This document shows positions 27,971-37,215 of a stretch of DNA of 64,000 bases, in pieces. A program made the translations under genes and the position numbers. The DNA lies in NCBI RefSeq assembly GCF_021390545.1, contig NZ_JAJUWR010000007.1:1-64000 (forward strand). Reading direction: 5' to 3'. This DNA comes from Algoriphagus sp. AGSA1 (GTDB lineage: Bacteria; Bacteroidota; Bacteroidia; Cytophagales; Cyclobacteriaceae). The number at the start of each line of letters is the position of its first letter. Position 1 is the first letter of the stretch. A model generated the notes under the pieces. That model did not search any database, was not told the origin of the DNA, and was given only the letters and a program-made list of their open reading frames with translations.

Positions 27971-29305
27971 TTAAATCAACCCTTTGGCTTTTATCTCCAT
28001 GTATTTATTGACGGTCTGCATGCTCAGATCCTGTGGAGCACAGAGGATCGTCTGAATCCCATGCCGATTCAGTTCTTTGGCAATAAGTCTTTTGTCATAA
28101 ACAAACTTGGCAGCGATGGTTTTTTCCACAATTCCTGAAAGAGATTCCGCCGGCTGGACAGAGAATTCCTCCAGCAAGTGATTCTCGAAAATCACGACCA
28201 GAACCAAATGATGCTTGGCCAGGGCTTTCAGAAATGGCAATTGCCTCCTCATAGCTCCCGCATGCTCAAAATTGGTATAAATCATCAGCAAGCATTTTTG
28301 TCCCAGTTTTTTCCTTGCCCATCTGTACAGCTTGCCAAAATCCGACTCGGGAAAACCCGTCTTGATACTATACAGCAATTCCATTACGGTCAGGAGCTGG
28401 GTGGGTCGGTGGTTGGCTTCACAGATAGAGCCTATCTGATCTGAAAAAGTGGCCAAACCTGCTTTATCCCCGTTTTTAAGCGCTATGTTGGTAAAAACCA
28501 AACTGCTGTTGATCGCATAGTCCAGCAAGCTTAGTCCCTCGAAGGGCATTTTCATCACCCTTCCTAAGTCGATAATGGAATACACCGGCTGGGATTTCTC
28601 CTCCTGATAGTGATTGGTCATCAATTTCCCCGATTTGGCAGCCGCTTTCCAATTGAGACTGCGAAGGTTATCTCCGGTGACATAGGGCTTGATTTGCTCG
28701 AATTCCCTGCTTTGTCCAAATTTCCGCAGCTTCTTGAGGCCATGCTCCCGCTTCAGCGCATTGAATGCCAAAAACTCGTATTTTCTCATTTGCAAAAAGG
28801 AGGGATATACCTTGACCATTTTGCCGTCATCGAGACTGTAGCGTTTTGCTGCCAACCCCAGAGGCCCATAAGCAACCAAGTGAAGGCTTCCGAATCGGTA
28901 TTCTCCACGCTGTTTTGGAGTGAGGACATAAGAACTCGTCCGGGTTTCGGCTGAAGCCAAGCTTATATAATACCCAAAATCCCGCTTTTGAAATTGTTCC
29001 GGTATTTCGTCCACTACTAACAGCCGGACAGAAAAGCCGTACCCATTGGCAATGGTGATTTCCACTTTGTTCTCATCACTGTTGGAAAACTTCTCTGGGA
29101 GCTTTCTATTGGCTGTGATCCCCGCCTTTTTCCCAAAAATCAATAAAAAATCGACCACAAACAGTACCAAAAGCATGGCTACAAAAAAGAGGGCAATGGG
29201 GTACAGCACCCAAAACCAATACGACAAAAAGAAGACCAAGGCTACTATCGCCAGTGCGACATATAGCCTTTTCCCCAGAAACAACTGTTTAAACAACGTG
29301 AGCAA
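27971..29305 (-). CDS. DUF58 domain-containing membrane protein
   Basis: 444 aa starting at a TTG (29305), one base after the MoxR stop. No ATG occurs near the expected N-terminus, so the TTG is favoured. Two N-terminal transmembrane helices (about 12-55) precede a soluble part with the DUF58 signature around YVTGDNLRSLNWKAAAKSGKL and a von Willebrand A-like fold thereafter (SIIDLGRVM). DUF58 proteins regularly pair with MoxR AAA+ ATPases, and the role is thought to be assembly or folding of envelope proteins. It is the distal gene of the 34022-27971 operon. Confidence 0.9.
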   Translation of the reverse strand: MLTLFKQLFLGKRLYVALAIVALVFFLSYWFWVLYPIALFFVAMLLVLFVVDFLLIFGKKAGITANRKLPEKFSNSDENKVEITIANGYGFSVRLLVVDEIPEQFQKRDFGYYISLASAETRTSSYVLTPKQRGEYRFGSLHLVAYGPLGLAAKRYSLDDGKMVKVYPSFLQMRKYEFLAFNALKREHGLKKLRKFGQSREFEQIKPYVTGDNLRSLNWKAAAKSGKLMTNHYQEEKSQPVYSIIDLGRVMKMPFEGLSLLDYAINSSLVFTNIALKNGDKAGLATFSDQIGSICEANHRPTQLLTVMELLYSIKTGFPESDFGKLYRWARKKLGQKCLLMIYTNFEHAGAMRRQLPFLKALAKHHLVLVVIFENHLLEEFSVQPAESLSGIVEKTIAAKFVYDKRLIAKELNRHGIQTILCAPQDLSMQTVNKYMEIKAKGLI

Positions 29306-29306
29306 A

Positions 29307-30296
29307 TCAGCGGGGGATTTCTATGGATTGAATGATTCCTTCTAAAATCAAATCAGGGGAAATGCCTTCCATTTCCTTCTCCGGATTGAGGATGATCCGG
29401 TGTCGCATGGCTGGGACAGCCGCTCTTTTGATATCCTCAGGAATGACAAAGTCCCTCCCATCCATCGCAGCCAGCGCTTGGGAAGCACGGAAAATCGCCA
29501 AAGAAGCCCTCGGTGAAGCGCCTGCATACAGGCTGGGATGATTTCTTGTTTTGACCACCATAGTGGCGATGTAGTGGAGCAGCTTTTCTTCAACCCTTAC
29601 GGCAGAGGCCCATTCCTGAAACCTCAGAACTTCCTCTCCCGAAATTGCAGCAACCACATTAGGTTCACTTTCTGTTTCGGAGCCTCTGTTTTTGAGGATC
29701 AAAATTTCTTCCTCCAGATTGGGCAATCCAAGCTGGATTTTGAACAGAAACCTGTCCATTTGTGCCTCAGGCAATCGGTAGGTTCCTTCGGAGTCAATGG
29801 GATTCTGTGTGGCCAAAACCATAAAGGGCGAAGCCATCGGATACGTATCCCCATCCATTGTTACCTGACGTTCTTCCATCACTTCAAACATCGCAGCCTG
29901 GGTCTTGGCCGGAGCCCGGTTGATCTCGTCAATAAGGACTATATTGGAGAAGATAGGACCTTTTCTAAATTCAAACTCCCCTGATTTAAATATAGAGGTA
30001 CCCAGGACATCCGCCGGCATCAGATCAGGAGTGAACTGAATCCGACTAAATCCGGTATGGACTGACTTGGCAAACAATTTACTTGTAAGGGTTTTTGCAA
30101 TTCCGGGAACACCTTCTAGCAGGATATGTCCTTTACTGAGGAGTGCCACGATCATGAGTTCAATCATTTCATCTTGCCCAACAATCGTTTTTTTGATTTC
30201 CCGGCGGATTTTCTCTATTCCCTCTGCGATCTGTTCCACCGGTAGACGGTTCCCAAAGGGCATGCCGCTATCCTGCGGGTTGGAGGTTTCTTCCAT
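29307..30296 (-). CDS. MoxR family AAA+ ATPase
   Basis: 329 aa from the ATG at 30296; a longer frame starts at 30323. Walker A is GVPGIAKT (62-69), Walker B LIDEIN has the catalytic Asp-Glu at 123-124, and sensor 1 is ATQNP (152-156), followed by the AAA_lid domain. The MoxR chaperone-like ATPase probably works with the adjacent DUF58 protein. Its start overlaps the upstream DUF4350 gene by 29 bp, which implies translational coupling. Confidence 0.93.
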   Translation of the reverse strand: MEETSNPQDSGMPFGNRLPVEQIAEGIEKIRREIKKTIVGQDEMIELMIVALLSKGHILLEGVPGIAKTLTSKLFAKSVHTGFSRIQFTPDLMPADVLGTSIFKSGEFEFRKGPIFSNIVLIDEINRAPAKTQAAMFEVMEERQVTMDGDTYPMASPFMVLATQNPIDSEGTYRLPEAQMDRFLFKIQLGLPNLEEEILILKNRGSETESEPNVVAAISGEEVLRFQEWASAVRVEEKLLHYIATMVVKTRNHPSLYAGASPRASLAIFRASQALAAMDGRDFVIPEDIKRAAVPAMRHRIILNPEKEMEGISPDLILEGIIQSIEIPR

Positions 30297-31494
30297 GCTG
30301 TTGTTTTGATTTAAAGTCTTCAATTAATTGATAGAGCTGCTGAATATCATCAGCGTTCAGCTGCGTCTTTGCTTCCAGTAGGTCTAGTTGCCTTACCAAA
30401 AGCAAGGTTTCGTCTAAGTGAACTCCACTTTTGTTTGCCAAGGAAAGTGCAAATTCTTCCTTATCCTCACCTGTCTGAAGGTGTAAGGTTCTTCTGCAAT
30501 AATCCCAAAACAGCTTAAGCTGGAGCCTCCCCAGCTCAGTCATGTCTTTGCTATTGAGGTAAATCGAGGAAATTGTTTTAGCAAACTCCAGCGATTGGTT
30601 TTGGGGTGGTGTGATGACCCGAATGGCTTTTTGCTGACGTTTCCCTTCGAATATTACCCATAGCAGCAGCAGGACCCAACACGTATAATAGGCAGCTTTC
30701 AGGTAAGGATTACCCAACACTAAATATAAGGGAGAAGATTGGTGGATCTTTCCTTCTTTGACGTAGTGATCCAGTAGGACAGGATAATTCAGATCCCAAG
30801 TCCCCAAAATCTGTTCTGTATAAGATTTATTGGTTTTGTCCAAAAGAAAATAATTGGAAAATGCCTCCGGAAAAGCGTGTAATGTGACAAGTCCTCTTCC
30901 TTTCCTGAGTTGGATGAAATTTGGCCGCGCCCCTACCGTGTCCAGACTGCTCTTGTCCCGGATCTTTCCCAATGTTTGCACTTGCATGGAATCTTCCCAT
31001 TTGAAATACTCCCCAAAATGGAATTGATCATAAGTGATGGATTGTGACAAGCTCATTGGGTCTTCCAGACTCAAGGTAAACAGCCGCTCAGCTTCAAGAT
31101 TTTCAGGAAAGATGTCCTCGCTGATTCCAAGGCTATCCAACAACACAGAAGATATACTTGAAGCCGACACAAACAAATGACCACCGCTACGCACCCAATC
31201 CAACAATAGCTCACACTCATCGGGATCAGTAGAAAAATACTTGTTGATAATCACATAAGTTGCCTTTTCCGGCACTTCTCCTATCGCCTCAAAAGGCGGT
31301 ATATGAATAGCATTCCAATCTCCTGATTGTTTTTTCACCAGATCATAGAATACTCTGGATCCCAAAGGACGACTGTCATTTTGCTCATAACTTGGCGACC
31401 AGTCCACAGCGGGAGGGCTGGAATGGATAAGTAAAAGCACTCCCAAAATCAGTAAGGAAAGTAGCGTCAGCAGAATTTTTTGGCCTTTACTCAT
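30268..31494 (-). CDS. DUF4350 domain-containing membrane protein
   Basis: 408 aa. One N-terminal transmembrane helix (about 8-24) is followed by an extracytoplasmic domain with a DUF4350-type fold (ThuA/GATase-like segment, VIINKYFSTDPDECELLLDWV). A second helix follows (AYYTCWVLLLLWVIF, about 270-285), then a cytoplasmic tail. Proteins of this type are standard members of MoxR-DUF58-DUF4129 clusters, and the function is unknown. Its start overlaps the DUF4129 gene by 4 bp (ATGA). Confidence 0.82.
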   Translation of the reverse strand: MSKGQKILLTLLSLLILGVLLLIHSSPPAVDWSPSYEQNDSRPLGSRVFYDLVKKQSGDWNAIHIPPFEAIGEVPEKATYVIINKYFSTDPDECELLLDWVRSGGHLFVSASSISSVLLDSLGISEDIFPENLEAERLFTLSLEDPMSLSQSITYDQFHFGEYFKWEDSMQVQTLGKIRDKSSLDTVGARPNFIQLRKGRGLVTLHAFPEAFSNYFLLDKTNKSYTEQILGTWDLNYPVLLDHYVKEGKIHQSSPLYLVLGNPYLKAAYYTCWVLLLLWVIFEGKRQQKAIRVITPPQNQSLEFAKTISSIYLNSKDMTELGRLQLKLFWDYCRRTLHLQTGEDKEEFALSLANKSGVHLDETLLLVRQLDLLEAKTQLNADDIQQLYQLIEDFKSKQQHGRNLQPAG

Positions 31495-32288
31495 GACAGC
31501 TGTTCTAAATGGTTAAAAGCTCCTTCCAACGCCCCATAAGCCTCGGCATCTAAATCAAAATGCCCATACCACACGAAGTTATAGATTCTCGTAACTTCGG
31601 TGAAAGGCTCAACAAACGGGGTTTCCCGCAGTTCGATTTGGTAATCAAAATTTGTTTTGGATGATTTCCAGGCGATCAGCTTACGCCTGATTAGCTGCTG
31701 TAGTACTGAGAGGTATCGGTATCGCAGAGCTAACCGGAAGTCCTGATTCCCCAATGCCTCTTCCACGAGTGCGCTTAAATTGTCGCTTTCGAGCAGTACT
31801 TCGTCAGCGCTCAAGGAAGAAAGTCCGATTTTACCATCTTGGCTGCCTCCCGAACTGTATTTCATAGCGATCCAGACAAGCAGACTCATCAGCATTACTA
31901 GCAAGAGATAAGGTGCTAATTGGAAAAAGACCTGCCAAAATCCGGAAAGAGCCGATCCTCCTAATATCCTATCCAAAAATTTATTCCATGCATTGGTAAA
32001 CCACAACTTTGCACGCTGCAGCCAGTTCTTCTCTTGCCTGATTTCCTCATAATCGTATTCCGCTTGAGAAAGATAAGTATCCTCATAACCTGCCTCAAAT
32101 GACCAAGCCTTGTGGTAGATAAAACCAGGTGAATCCAATCCTGTATCCACGCTGTCCTGAGCCTGCAGCCTATCCACCATAGCCAGTACCATTCCGCATT
32201 GGAATAAAAATAACAGAAGAGCGATCAGCGCAGTCCTAGCCAAGTTCCTCGAGTTTCGCCTTAATTCCGGTTCTGTTTTTTTCCTCAT
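31491..32288 (-). CDS. DUF4129 domain-containing membrane protein
   Basis: 265 aa from the ATG at 32288; a TTG at 32297 is possible. A first hydrophobic segment (ALIALLLFLFQCGMVLA) may be a signal anchor. A second helix follows at about 125-145 (YLLLVMLMSLLVWIAM). The C-terminal DUF4129 region contains ALRYRYLSVLQQLIRRKLIAW and the YNFVWYGHFDLD motif. It lies in the MoxR/DUF58 cluster, and its start overlaps the preceding gene by 53 bp. The exact function is unknown; association with transglutaminase-like and MoxR systems is known for the family. Confidence 0.85.
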   Translation of the reverse strand: MRKKTEPELRRNSRNLARTALIALLLFLFQCGMVLAMVDRLQAQDSVDTGLDSPGFIYHKAWSFEAGYEDTYLSQAEYDYEEIRQEKNWLQRAKLWFTNAWNKFLDRILGGSALSGFWQVFFQLAPYLLLVMLMSLLVWIAMKYSSGGSQDGKIGLSSLSADEVLLESDNLSALVEEALGNQDFRLALRYRYLSVLQQLIRRKLIAWKSSKTNFDYQIELRETPFVEPFTEVTRIYNFVWYGHFDLDAEAYGALEGAFNHLEQLS

Positions 32289-33066
32289 CCAGGTCAAAAT
32301 AGATCAGCCCAAAGGCAACCACCATAACTATAGAAATCAGGTTGCTCGCAGCGGAGCTGATGGTAGCCAAAAGCAAATAAATAAAGTCTCCAGAGACCTC
32401 TCCATTTCCATCAACCGCCGAAAAGAATGTCTTGGTGCCTAAATAAACTGTGCTTGGAAGTTGAAATACAAAGGAAATTATCCCAATCACAATGGATAAC
32501 ACCAAAATAGTCCCGAAAGTCACCCACCAGTACCCTGAAATCAATTTGAATGCCGCACGGATACTGTCAATTTTCCCCATTCCCAAAAAACAAAACACTG
32601 GAAAAACCATAAATACCGGCACCATAAAATAGATCCCGGGAATAACGAAAAACAAAAACCCAAGAACAATGAGCATATAGCACATGACCGAGAGTAAAAC
32701 TAGGTGCCCAATTTTAGTGCGGGCATTCTGTATGATAACTTCCTCCTGTATATTCCCCTTGGTCTCTATATAGTTTTGCATAAAAGCATAAACCCCAGAA
32801 GACACCGATGCATAAAAAAGTACGCTACCCAACATCATGAGAAGCAGCACTACAAAAAAGTAGAGTGGATCGGTAGTCATATAGGATGCTGTATAAACAT
32901 ACTGATACAACCCCGACAGCAGCACTGTCAGTACAAAGAAAACCCCTGATGTCTTTAAAAGAACATTCCAAAGCGGGGTGATGTTGATTCTAATAAATGT
33001 AAAGGAATCCGAAAGAATAGTTCCTAATTCCCTTTTGGTTCTTAATTCGAGATAGGGCTGCTGCAT
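32236..33066 (-). CDS. Multi-pass membrane protein of the MoxR/SpoIIM cluster
   Basis: 276 aa with about six transmembrane helices. The first is FFVLTVLLSGLYQYVY, and the last starts near ISIVMVVAFGLIYFD. It resembles DUF4013/GlpQ membrane-domain-like integral proteins that often sit between SpoIIM-like and DUF4129 genes in Bacteroidota; I cannot name the family firmly. The gene overlaps both neighbours (25 bp with the SpoIIM-like gene, 53 bp with DUF4129), so the three are very probably co-translated. Confidence 0.75.
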   Translation of the reverse strand: MQQPYLELRTKRELGTILSDSFTFIRINITPLWNVLLKTSGVFFVLTVLLSGLYQYVYTASYMTTDPLYFFVVLLLMMLGSVLFYASVSSGVYAFMQNYIETKGNIQEEVIIQNARTKIGHLVLLSVMCYMLIVLGFLFFVIPGIYFMVPVFMVFPVFCFLGMGKIDSIRAAFKLISGYWWVTFGTILVLSIVIGIISFVFQLPSTVYLGTKTFFSAVDGNGEVSGDFIYLLLATISSAASNLISIVMVVAFGLIYFDLDEEKNRTGIKAKLEELG

Positions 33067-34022
33067 ACGTTGGGCTTTTTAAATAGTTTGACCGGTAAAT
33101 AAACATAATAAAATACAATCAAGGCCAAAGAACCCAAGATGATCAGGACACTGAGTACGTCGGGCATTTGGGTAAGTCGGGTGACAAAAGATTCCAAAAA
33201 CCCCGCAATCACAAAGAATGGGATAGTACTCATGAGGATTTTCAGGCCATCTTTCATCCCTCGGCGGAAGGAGTGCAAGCGGCTGAATGTGCCAGGAAAA
33301 AGAATTCCATTTCCCAAAACCAATCCGGCACACCCCGCAATGACAATAACTGAAATCTCTATCGTGCCATGAATCCAGATCGTACGTGCGGACTCCCAAA
33401 GAAGTCCTTTGGCATGGAAGAAATATTGGAATGAGCCCAGCATCACCCCATTGTACAATAATACAAGCAACGTACCCACACCCAGAAAGATCCCTGCTAC
33501 AAAAGCGATGATGGCTACCCGGATGTTATTGACGGTGATCCCCATAAACATATCCATCTGGTTCATTTTCTTGTAAACGGCCATTGGATCACCAGAGTCG
33601 ATATTGGCCAGCGTTTGGTTGACGTAGCTGTCACCAAGAATAGAGCGTACAAAAGAAATGTCTGTTTGGGCAGAATAGGCTCCCATCAACGCAAAAAGAG
33701 CAAATACAAAGAAAGAAATTCCTAGCTGGGGAAGGTATCTGTAAAACATCAATGGAAAATCCCTGGTATAAAAATCCATCACTCCCTTGATTCCCATTTT
33801 TTTGTCACGATAGACTTCACGATGATATTGGGAGGCTAAGTGGTTGAGGTAAACAATAGCTTTTCCTTCCGGATAAAACGTCCGGGCATAATTGAGATCA
33901 TCCGAAATCTCCAAATATAAGTCTGCCAAATCAGATGGGGGAAGCGCAGTTTTACTGGCCAAATGCAGTTCAAAACTGCTCCACTTCATCTGGTTTTTTT
34001 TGATAAAAAGTGATTCCCTCAT
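33042..34022 (-). CDS. Stage II sporulation protein M (SpoIIM/DUF95) family membrane protein
   Basis: 326 aa. A soluble N-terminal part (about 1-100) precedes five or so transmembrane helices. It carries the SpoIIM-family region with NNIRVAIIAFVAGIFLGVGT and the downstream IWIHGTIEISVIVIAGCAGL stretch. The family is named from a Bacillus sporulation protein, but this lineage does not sporulate; homologues next to RDD and MoxR genes are common in Bacteroidota. It is the first gene of the operon, divergent from the RDD gene across 108 bp. Confidence 0.88.
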   Translation of the reverse strand: MRESLFIKKNQMKWSSFELHLASKTALPPSDLADLYLEISDDLNYARTFYPEGKAIVYLNHLASQYHREVYRDKKMGIKGVMDFYTRDFPLMFYRYLPQLGISFFVFALFALMGAYSAQTDISFVRSILGDSYVNQTLANIDSGDPMAVYKKMNQMDMFMGITVNNIRVAIIAFVAGIFLGVGTLLVLLYNGVMLGSFQYFFHAKGLLWESARTIWIHGTIEISVIVIAGCAGLVLGNGILFPGTFSRLHSFRRGMKDGLKILMSTIPFFVIAGFLESFVTRLTQMPDVLSVLIILGSLALIVFYYVYLPVKLFKKPNVCSSPISN

Positions 34023-34130
34023 TAAAAGTAAGTAAGCGTACCTAAAACTATTGAATTATTTTATTATATGATATGAGATGGGTATTTTTCCTGATAACTT
34101 TATTTCAAAAGTAGAATACTGATATAGAAG

Positions 34131-34859
34131 ATGGAAGGAATTTATTTTGAAACTGCCCAACATATCCAAATCAGGCAGCGGCCGGCAACTTTGGGTTCCA
34201 GAATATTGGCACAATTGATCGATGGCTTTGTCATGGGAATCTATATTATTTTAGTATCGATCACTGTTTTTGGAATTATGAAGGTAGAAGATACTTCTGT
34301 TGCCATGATTACCTTATTTGTCTTACCATTTCTGGTATATCATCCGCTGTTTGAAATATTCATGAATGGCCAGTCTATTGGAAAGTTTGCCATGGAGATC
34401 CGGGTAGTTCAGCTTGATGGAACCAAGGCAACAATAAGCAGTTACCTGATTCGATGGTTGCTCCGACCAGTGGATATCACGATCAGTTCCGGAGGAATTG
34501 CGGTCTTAAGTATATTGATGGGTGGCAAAGGCCAAAGACTTGGAGACATAGCTGCAGGGACGACTGTTATTTCCCTAAAACAAGAAGCTATAAAACGGGC
34601 GGATTTGTTGACTCAAGTAATAGCCGATCATGAGCCAAAATATCCACAAGTCGTCAATCTGAACGACTCTCAGATCACACAGATCAAAAAAATCAGACTG
34701 GAAGCACTGAAATCGCATGATTTTGAACTGATTAGCAAGTTAGCCGAAAAAGCTAGCAACCTCCTTCAAATCAGTTATGATACAAAACCCTTGGAGTTCA
34801 TTGACCGGCTAATTCTGGATTATGAATATTTCGCCCAAAAAGAATATGGAGAAATATAA
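34131..34859 (+). CDS. RDD family membrane protein
   Basis: 242 aa. The RDD domain occupies about residues 10-145: an RPATLGSRILAQLIDGF segment gives the Arg-Asp pattern, with further helices and the terminal GGKGQRLGDIAAGTTVI motif. A C-terminal soluble tail of about 90 residues follows. RDD proteins are small transporter-like or scaffold membrane proteins of mostly unknown function. Divergence from the SpoIIM-like gene is a conserved arrangement and links it to that cluster. Nothing recognisable lies in the 210 bp downstream. Confidence 0.88.
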   Translation: MEGIYFETAQHIQIRQRPATLGSRILAQLIDGFVMGIYIILVSITVFGIMKVEDTSVAMITLFVLPFLVYHPLFEIFMNGQSIGKFAMEIRVVQLDGTKATISSYLIRWLLRPVDITISSGGIAVLSILMGGKGQRLGDIAAGTTVISLKQEAIKRADLLTQVIADHEPKYPQVVNLNDSQITQIKKIRLEALKSHDFELISKLAEKASNLLQISYDTKPLEFIDRLILDYEYFAQKEYGEI

Positions 34860-35069
34860 ATTACTTCTGCCTACTTTATACTCGAAACCTTCCCTTTCAG
34901 GAAAAGGTAAATTCCCCAGGCATTGACATCGGAAAATGTCCGCTGCGTTCCTATGAATGAGGTTGGCTATAAGAAACTAGGAGAACTTCAAGTAGCTTTT
35001 TTGGCCTTTCCCGATTGAAAAACACCTAACTAATCAGTCACATATGAAAATCGTGCCTCCGAACGATGG

Positions 35070-35648
35070 CTAATCATTCAATCCCTTTCCGTCGAGAATC
35101 TGTGGAATAAACTTTTCCACTCTTGCCTCGCGGGTTTTGGCTTGCTTAGGTGCCGAAAAATGTAAGAGATAACCCCGCTGCCGTCCCGGTGTCAGTGCCT
35201 CAAAAGCACTTTTCAACGCATGATTCCCATCTAATTTCACCTGAAATTCCTCCGGAACAGGGTATTCCTTTGTCTTTTTCAATGCTACTTTCAATCCCGC
35301 TCTTTCCACTTCAATAGCCTCGTATATATAGCTTTTCAAAATGGACTTCGTTTCTACGATCTCCTTCACGTCTGTAAATCTAATCTGTCGTGCCGACTGC
35401 ACATTCTCAGTCTGTTGGATCAAAATACTCTCAGCATCCTGAAGCAAGGCACCTTTATGAAACAATAACGCACAGTATTCCTTAAAGCCATGTATCAACA
35501 CCACATTGCTGCCTTGGAATGTATAGCAGGGCACACCCCATTTCAGCTCTTCAGTCAGTCCACAGTCTAAAACCAAGGCTCTCAATTGACTGTATTCTTT
35601 CTGCCATTGGGTGGGTTTATCGAAAAAGAAATCAACTTTAGGGTTCAT
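35070..35648 (-). CDS. YdeI/OmpD-associated family protein (DUF1801-like)
   Basis: 192 aa from the ATG at 35648; a longer frame opens at 35669. The N-terminal DUF1801 region contains GLTEELKWGVPCYTFQGSNVV and HKGALLQD. The C-terminal bacteriocin-protection/YdeI region contains ALTPGRQRGYLLHFSAPKQA followed by KTREARVEKF. It is soluble and cytoplasmic. Family members are small stress-related proteins of poorly known function. The gene stands alone between an RDD gene and a pseudogene. Confidence 0.88.
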   Translation of the reverse strand: MNPKVDFFFDKPTQWQKEYSQLRALVLDCGLTEELKWGVPCYTFQGSNVVLIHGFKEYCALLFHKGALLQDAESILIQQTENVQSARQIRFTDVKEIVETKSILKSYIYEAIEVERAGLKVALKKTKEYPVPEEFQVKLDGNHALKSAFEALTPGRQRGYLLHFSAPKQAKTREARVEKFIPQILDGKGLND

Positions 35649-35699
35649 TTTATTGGTCAGAATTTTCAATTATTAATGTTTCACTCCTTGCCACTTCCA

Positions 35700-36278
35700 T
35701 TAATTGGGTGTGTATTTAAAAGTCTTTTTGATATCATCCAAGTCTCTAGTCGTGTTTTCCAACACTACTAAACTCAAATCAGCATGAGGATAATAGTAAC
35801 AAGCGGAAGCAAAGCCCAGCTGAGAATATTGGAATTGGGCTCCCGGCTCAAATCCCAACGGTTGGTTCACATCCACTACCCCATGTGTATGTGTCAGCAG
35901 ATGATGAATCGTTACACTTTTAGACCAGCTTTGATCAATCGAAGGCAGATACGTCGCGATTTTATCATTCAGGCTAAGATTTCCTTTTTCATACTCCCGC
36001 AGCACCAAGACGGACGTTATTTGCTTGCTTATTGATCCGATGACAAATTGATCAGCTTTTTCCATCAAGACTTTCTCCTCAAAATCGGAATATCATTTAG
36101 CCCTATGGAAAACAGTCTCAGTACCCACGGTTAAAAGTACGGTACCATTAAAATCGCTGTCATCGATAATGATGTCTATTTTTGCAAATAATTCAGAATA
36201 GTCTCCATTTTCACCCTGTCCTTTGGAAAGAAAAGAATTTGAAAACAGCAGGAGGAAAAGCGGGATATACAATTTCAT
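35700..36278 (-). pseudogene. Serine hydrolase (beta-lactamase-related) pseudogene
   Basis: One continuous frame runs from the ATG at 36278 to 35700, interrupted by an in-frame TGA at 36095-36093, where GGA (Gly) would fit. Before it lie a signal peptide and the usual N-terminal strand (FNGTVLLTVGTETVFHRAK). After it come YSDFEEK and the active-site SISK (SxxK) motif of class C beta-lactamase-like hydrolases, then HHLLTHTHGV and the YSQLGF (YxN-like) region. The protein then jumps directly to a C-terminal-like LSLVVLENTTRD segment. The roughly 150 or more residues normally found between them are missing, so there is both a nonsense mutation and a large internal deletion. The gene is almost certainly dead. 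Confidence 0.85.
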
Positions 36279-36320
36279 TAGACAGCTTTTAAGTTATTCA
36301 ATTAATACCTGATTTTGGTT

Positions 36321-36767
36321 CTATTCCGGCTCAAGCTCCATATGCAAAATCGGATAGGGCTTGCCTAGACCATCTAATTCTGACCTGCCGATTATTTTAA
36401 AACCATTTTTGCGGTAAAACTCCAAAGCCTCAGGATTTTGCTCGTTGACATCCACTTTGCTCACCTCTTGATTTTCAATAGCATTGCTCAACAACGCTCT
36501 TCCAATACCTTTTCCAGCTTGATCAGGATGGACAAAGAGCATTTCCAGATTTCCTTCTGCCACTCCGGAAAAGCCCAGGATCTTACCTGAGTCAGCTCGC
36601 ACACAGTTCAACTCTACTGCTTTTAAATATTCATTCAGAATCAATGGCTTAAAAAACACGATATCCTCTTCCGGTAAAAAATCATGGGTGGCTCGCACGG
36701 AGGCTTCCCACAATTCCACCACTTCTGGATATTCGGATAAGGTAATTTCAGTAATCTTATACTTCAT
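36321..36767 (-). CDS. GNAT family N-acetyltransferase
   Basis: 148 aa from the ATG at 36767, which overlaps the end of the upstream GNAT gene by 11 bp. The acetyl-CoA binding motif is seen as QAGKGIGRALL, preceded by the LEMLFVHPD strand. Later, EFYRKNGFKIIGR is the usual terminal GNAT element. It is cytoplasmic and probably acetylates a small molecule or protein; the substrate is unknown. The overlap with another acetyltransferase implies co-expression. Confidence 0.9.
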   Translation of the reverse strand: MKYKITEITLSEYPEVVELWEASVRATHDFLPEEDIVFFKPLILNEYLKAVELNCVRADSGKILGFSGVAEGNLEMLFVHPDQAGKGIGRALLSNAIENQEVSKVDVNEQNPEALEFYRKNGFKIIGRSELDGLGKPYPILHMELEPE

Positions 36768-37194
36768 AGACTTTGGGATTGTGTCGCTCCATATAGAAAT
36801 CAGGATTGGCAAGTTTGGTGAAACCGTATTTTTCATAGAGCCAAGGAGCCGTATTGGTCAGAAGAATCCAACGCCTCAGATTTTGCAGTTCTTTGTGAGA
36901 AACGATGCTCTCCATCAGCCACTTACTCAGACCGAGACCACGGTGTTTATCCAGGATAAAAACATCGCCCAAATAGGCTATGGTCGCAAAATCAGAAATC
37001 ACCTTGGCATAACCGATCTGCTCGTCCCCGTCATAGACGCCAAAGTTAAGGCAATTATCTATGGCCTTGTTCACCGTCTCGAACTTGATTCCATTTGCCC
37101 AGCCAGATTCGGTACTTAAAAAGCGGTGGATAAGCTTTCTGTCCAATTTTTCTTTGTCTGTTGAGATCAGAAAGCCATTCATCTGTATTTCCAT
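36757..37194 (-). CDS. GNAT family N-acetyltransferase
   Basis: 145 aa. GNAT features are the GDVFILDKHRGLGLSKWLMES segment (acetyl-CoA motif RGLGLS) and the terminal TAPWLYEKYGF. The WILLTN strand is typical of the small Bacteroidota acetyltransferases of this subtype. It is not closely similar to the acetyltransferase that overlaps its 3' end. Upstream, only 21 bp separate it from the DUF3050 gene, so the three could form one transcript. Confidence 0.9.
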   Translation of the reverse strand: MEIQMNGFLISTDKEKLDRKLIHRFLSTESGWANGIKFETVNKAIDNCLNFGVYDGDEQIGYAKVISDFATIAYLGDVFILDKHRGLGLSKWLMESIVSHKELQNLRRWILLTNTAPWLYEKYGFTKLANPDFYMERHNPKVYEV

Positions 37195-37215
37195 TTGCCA
37201 TATATACTGAAAAAC

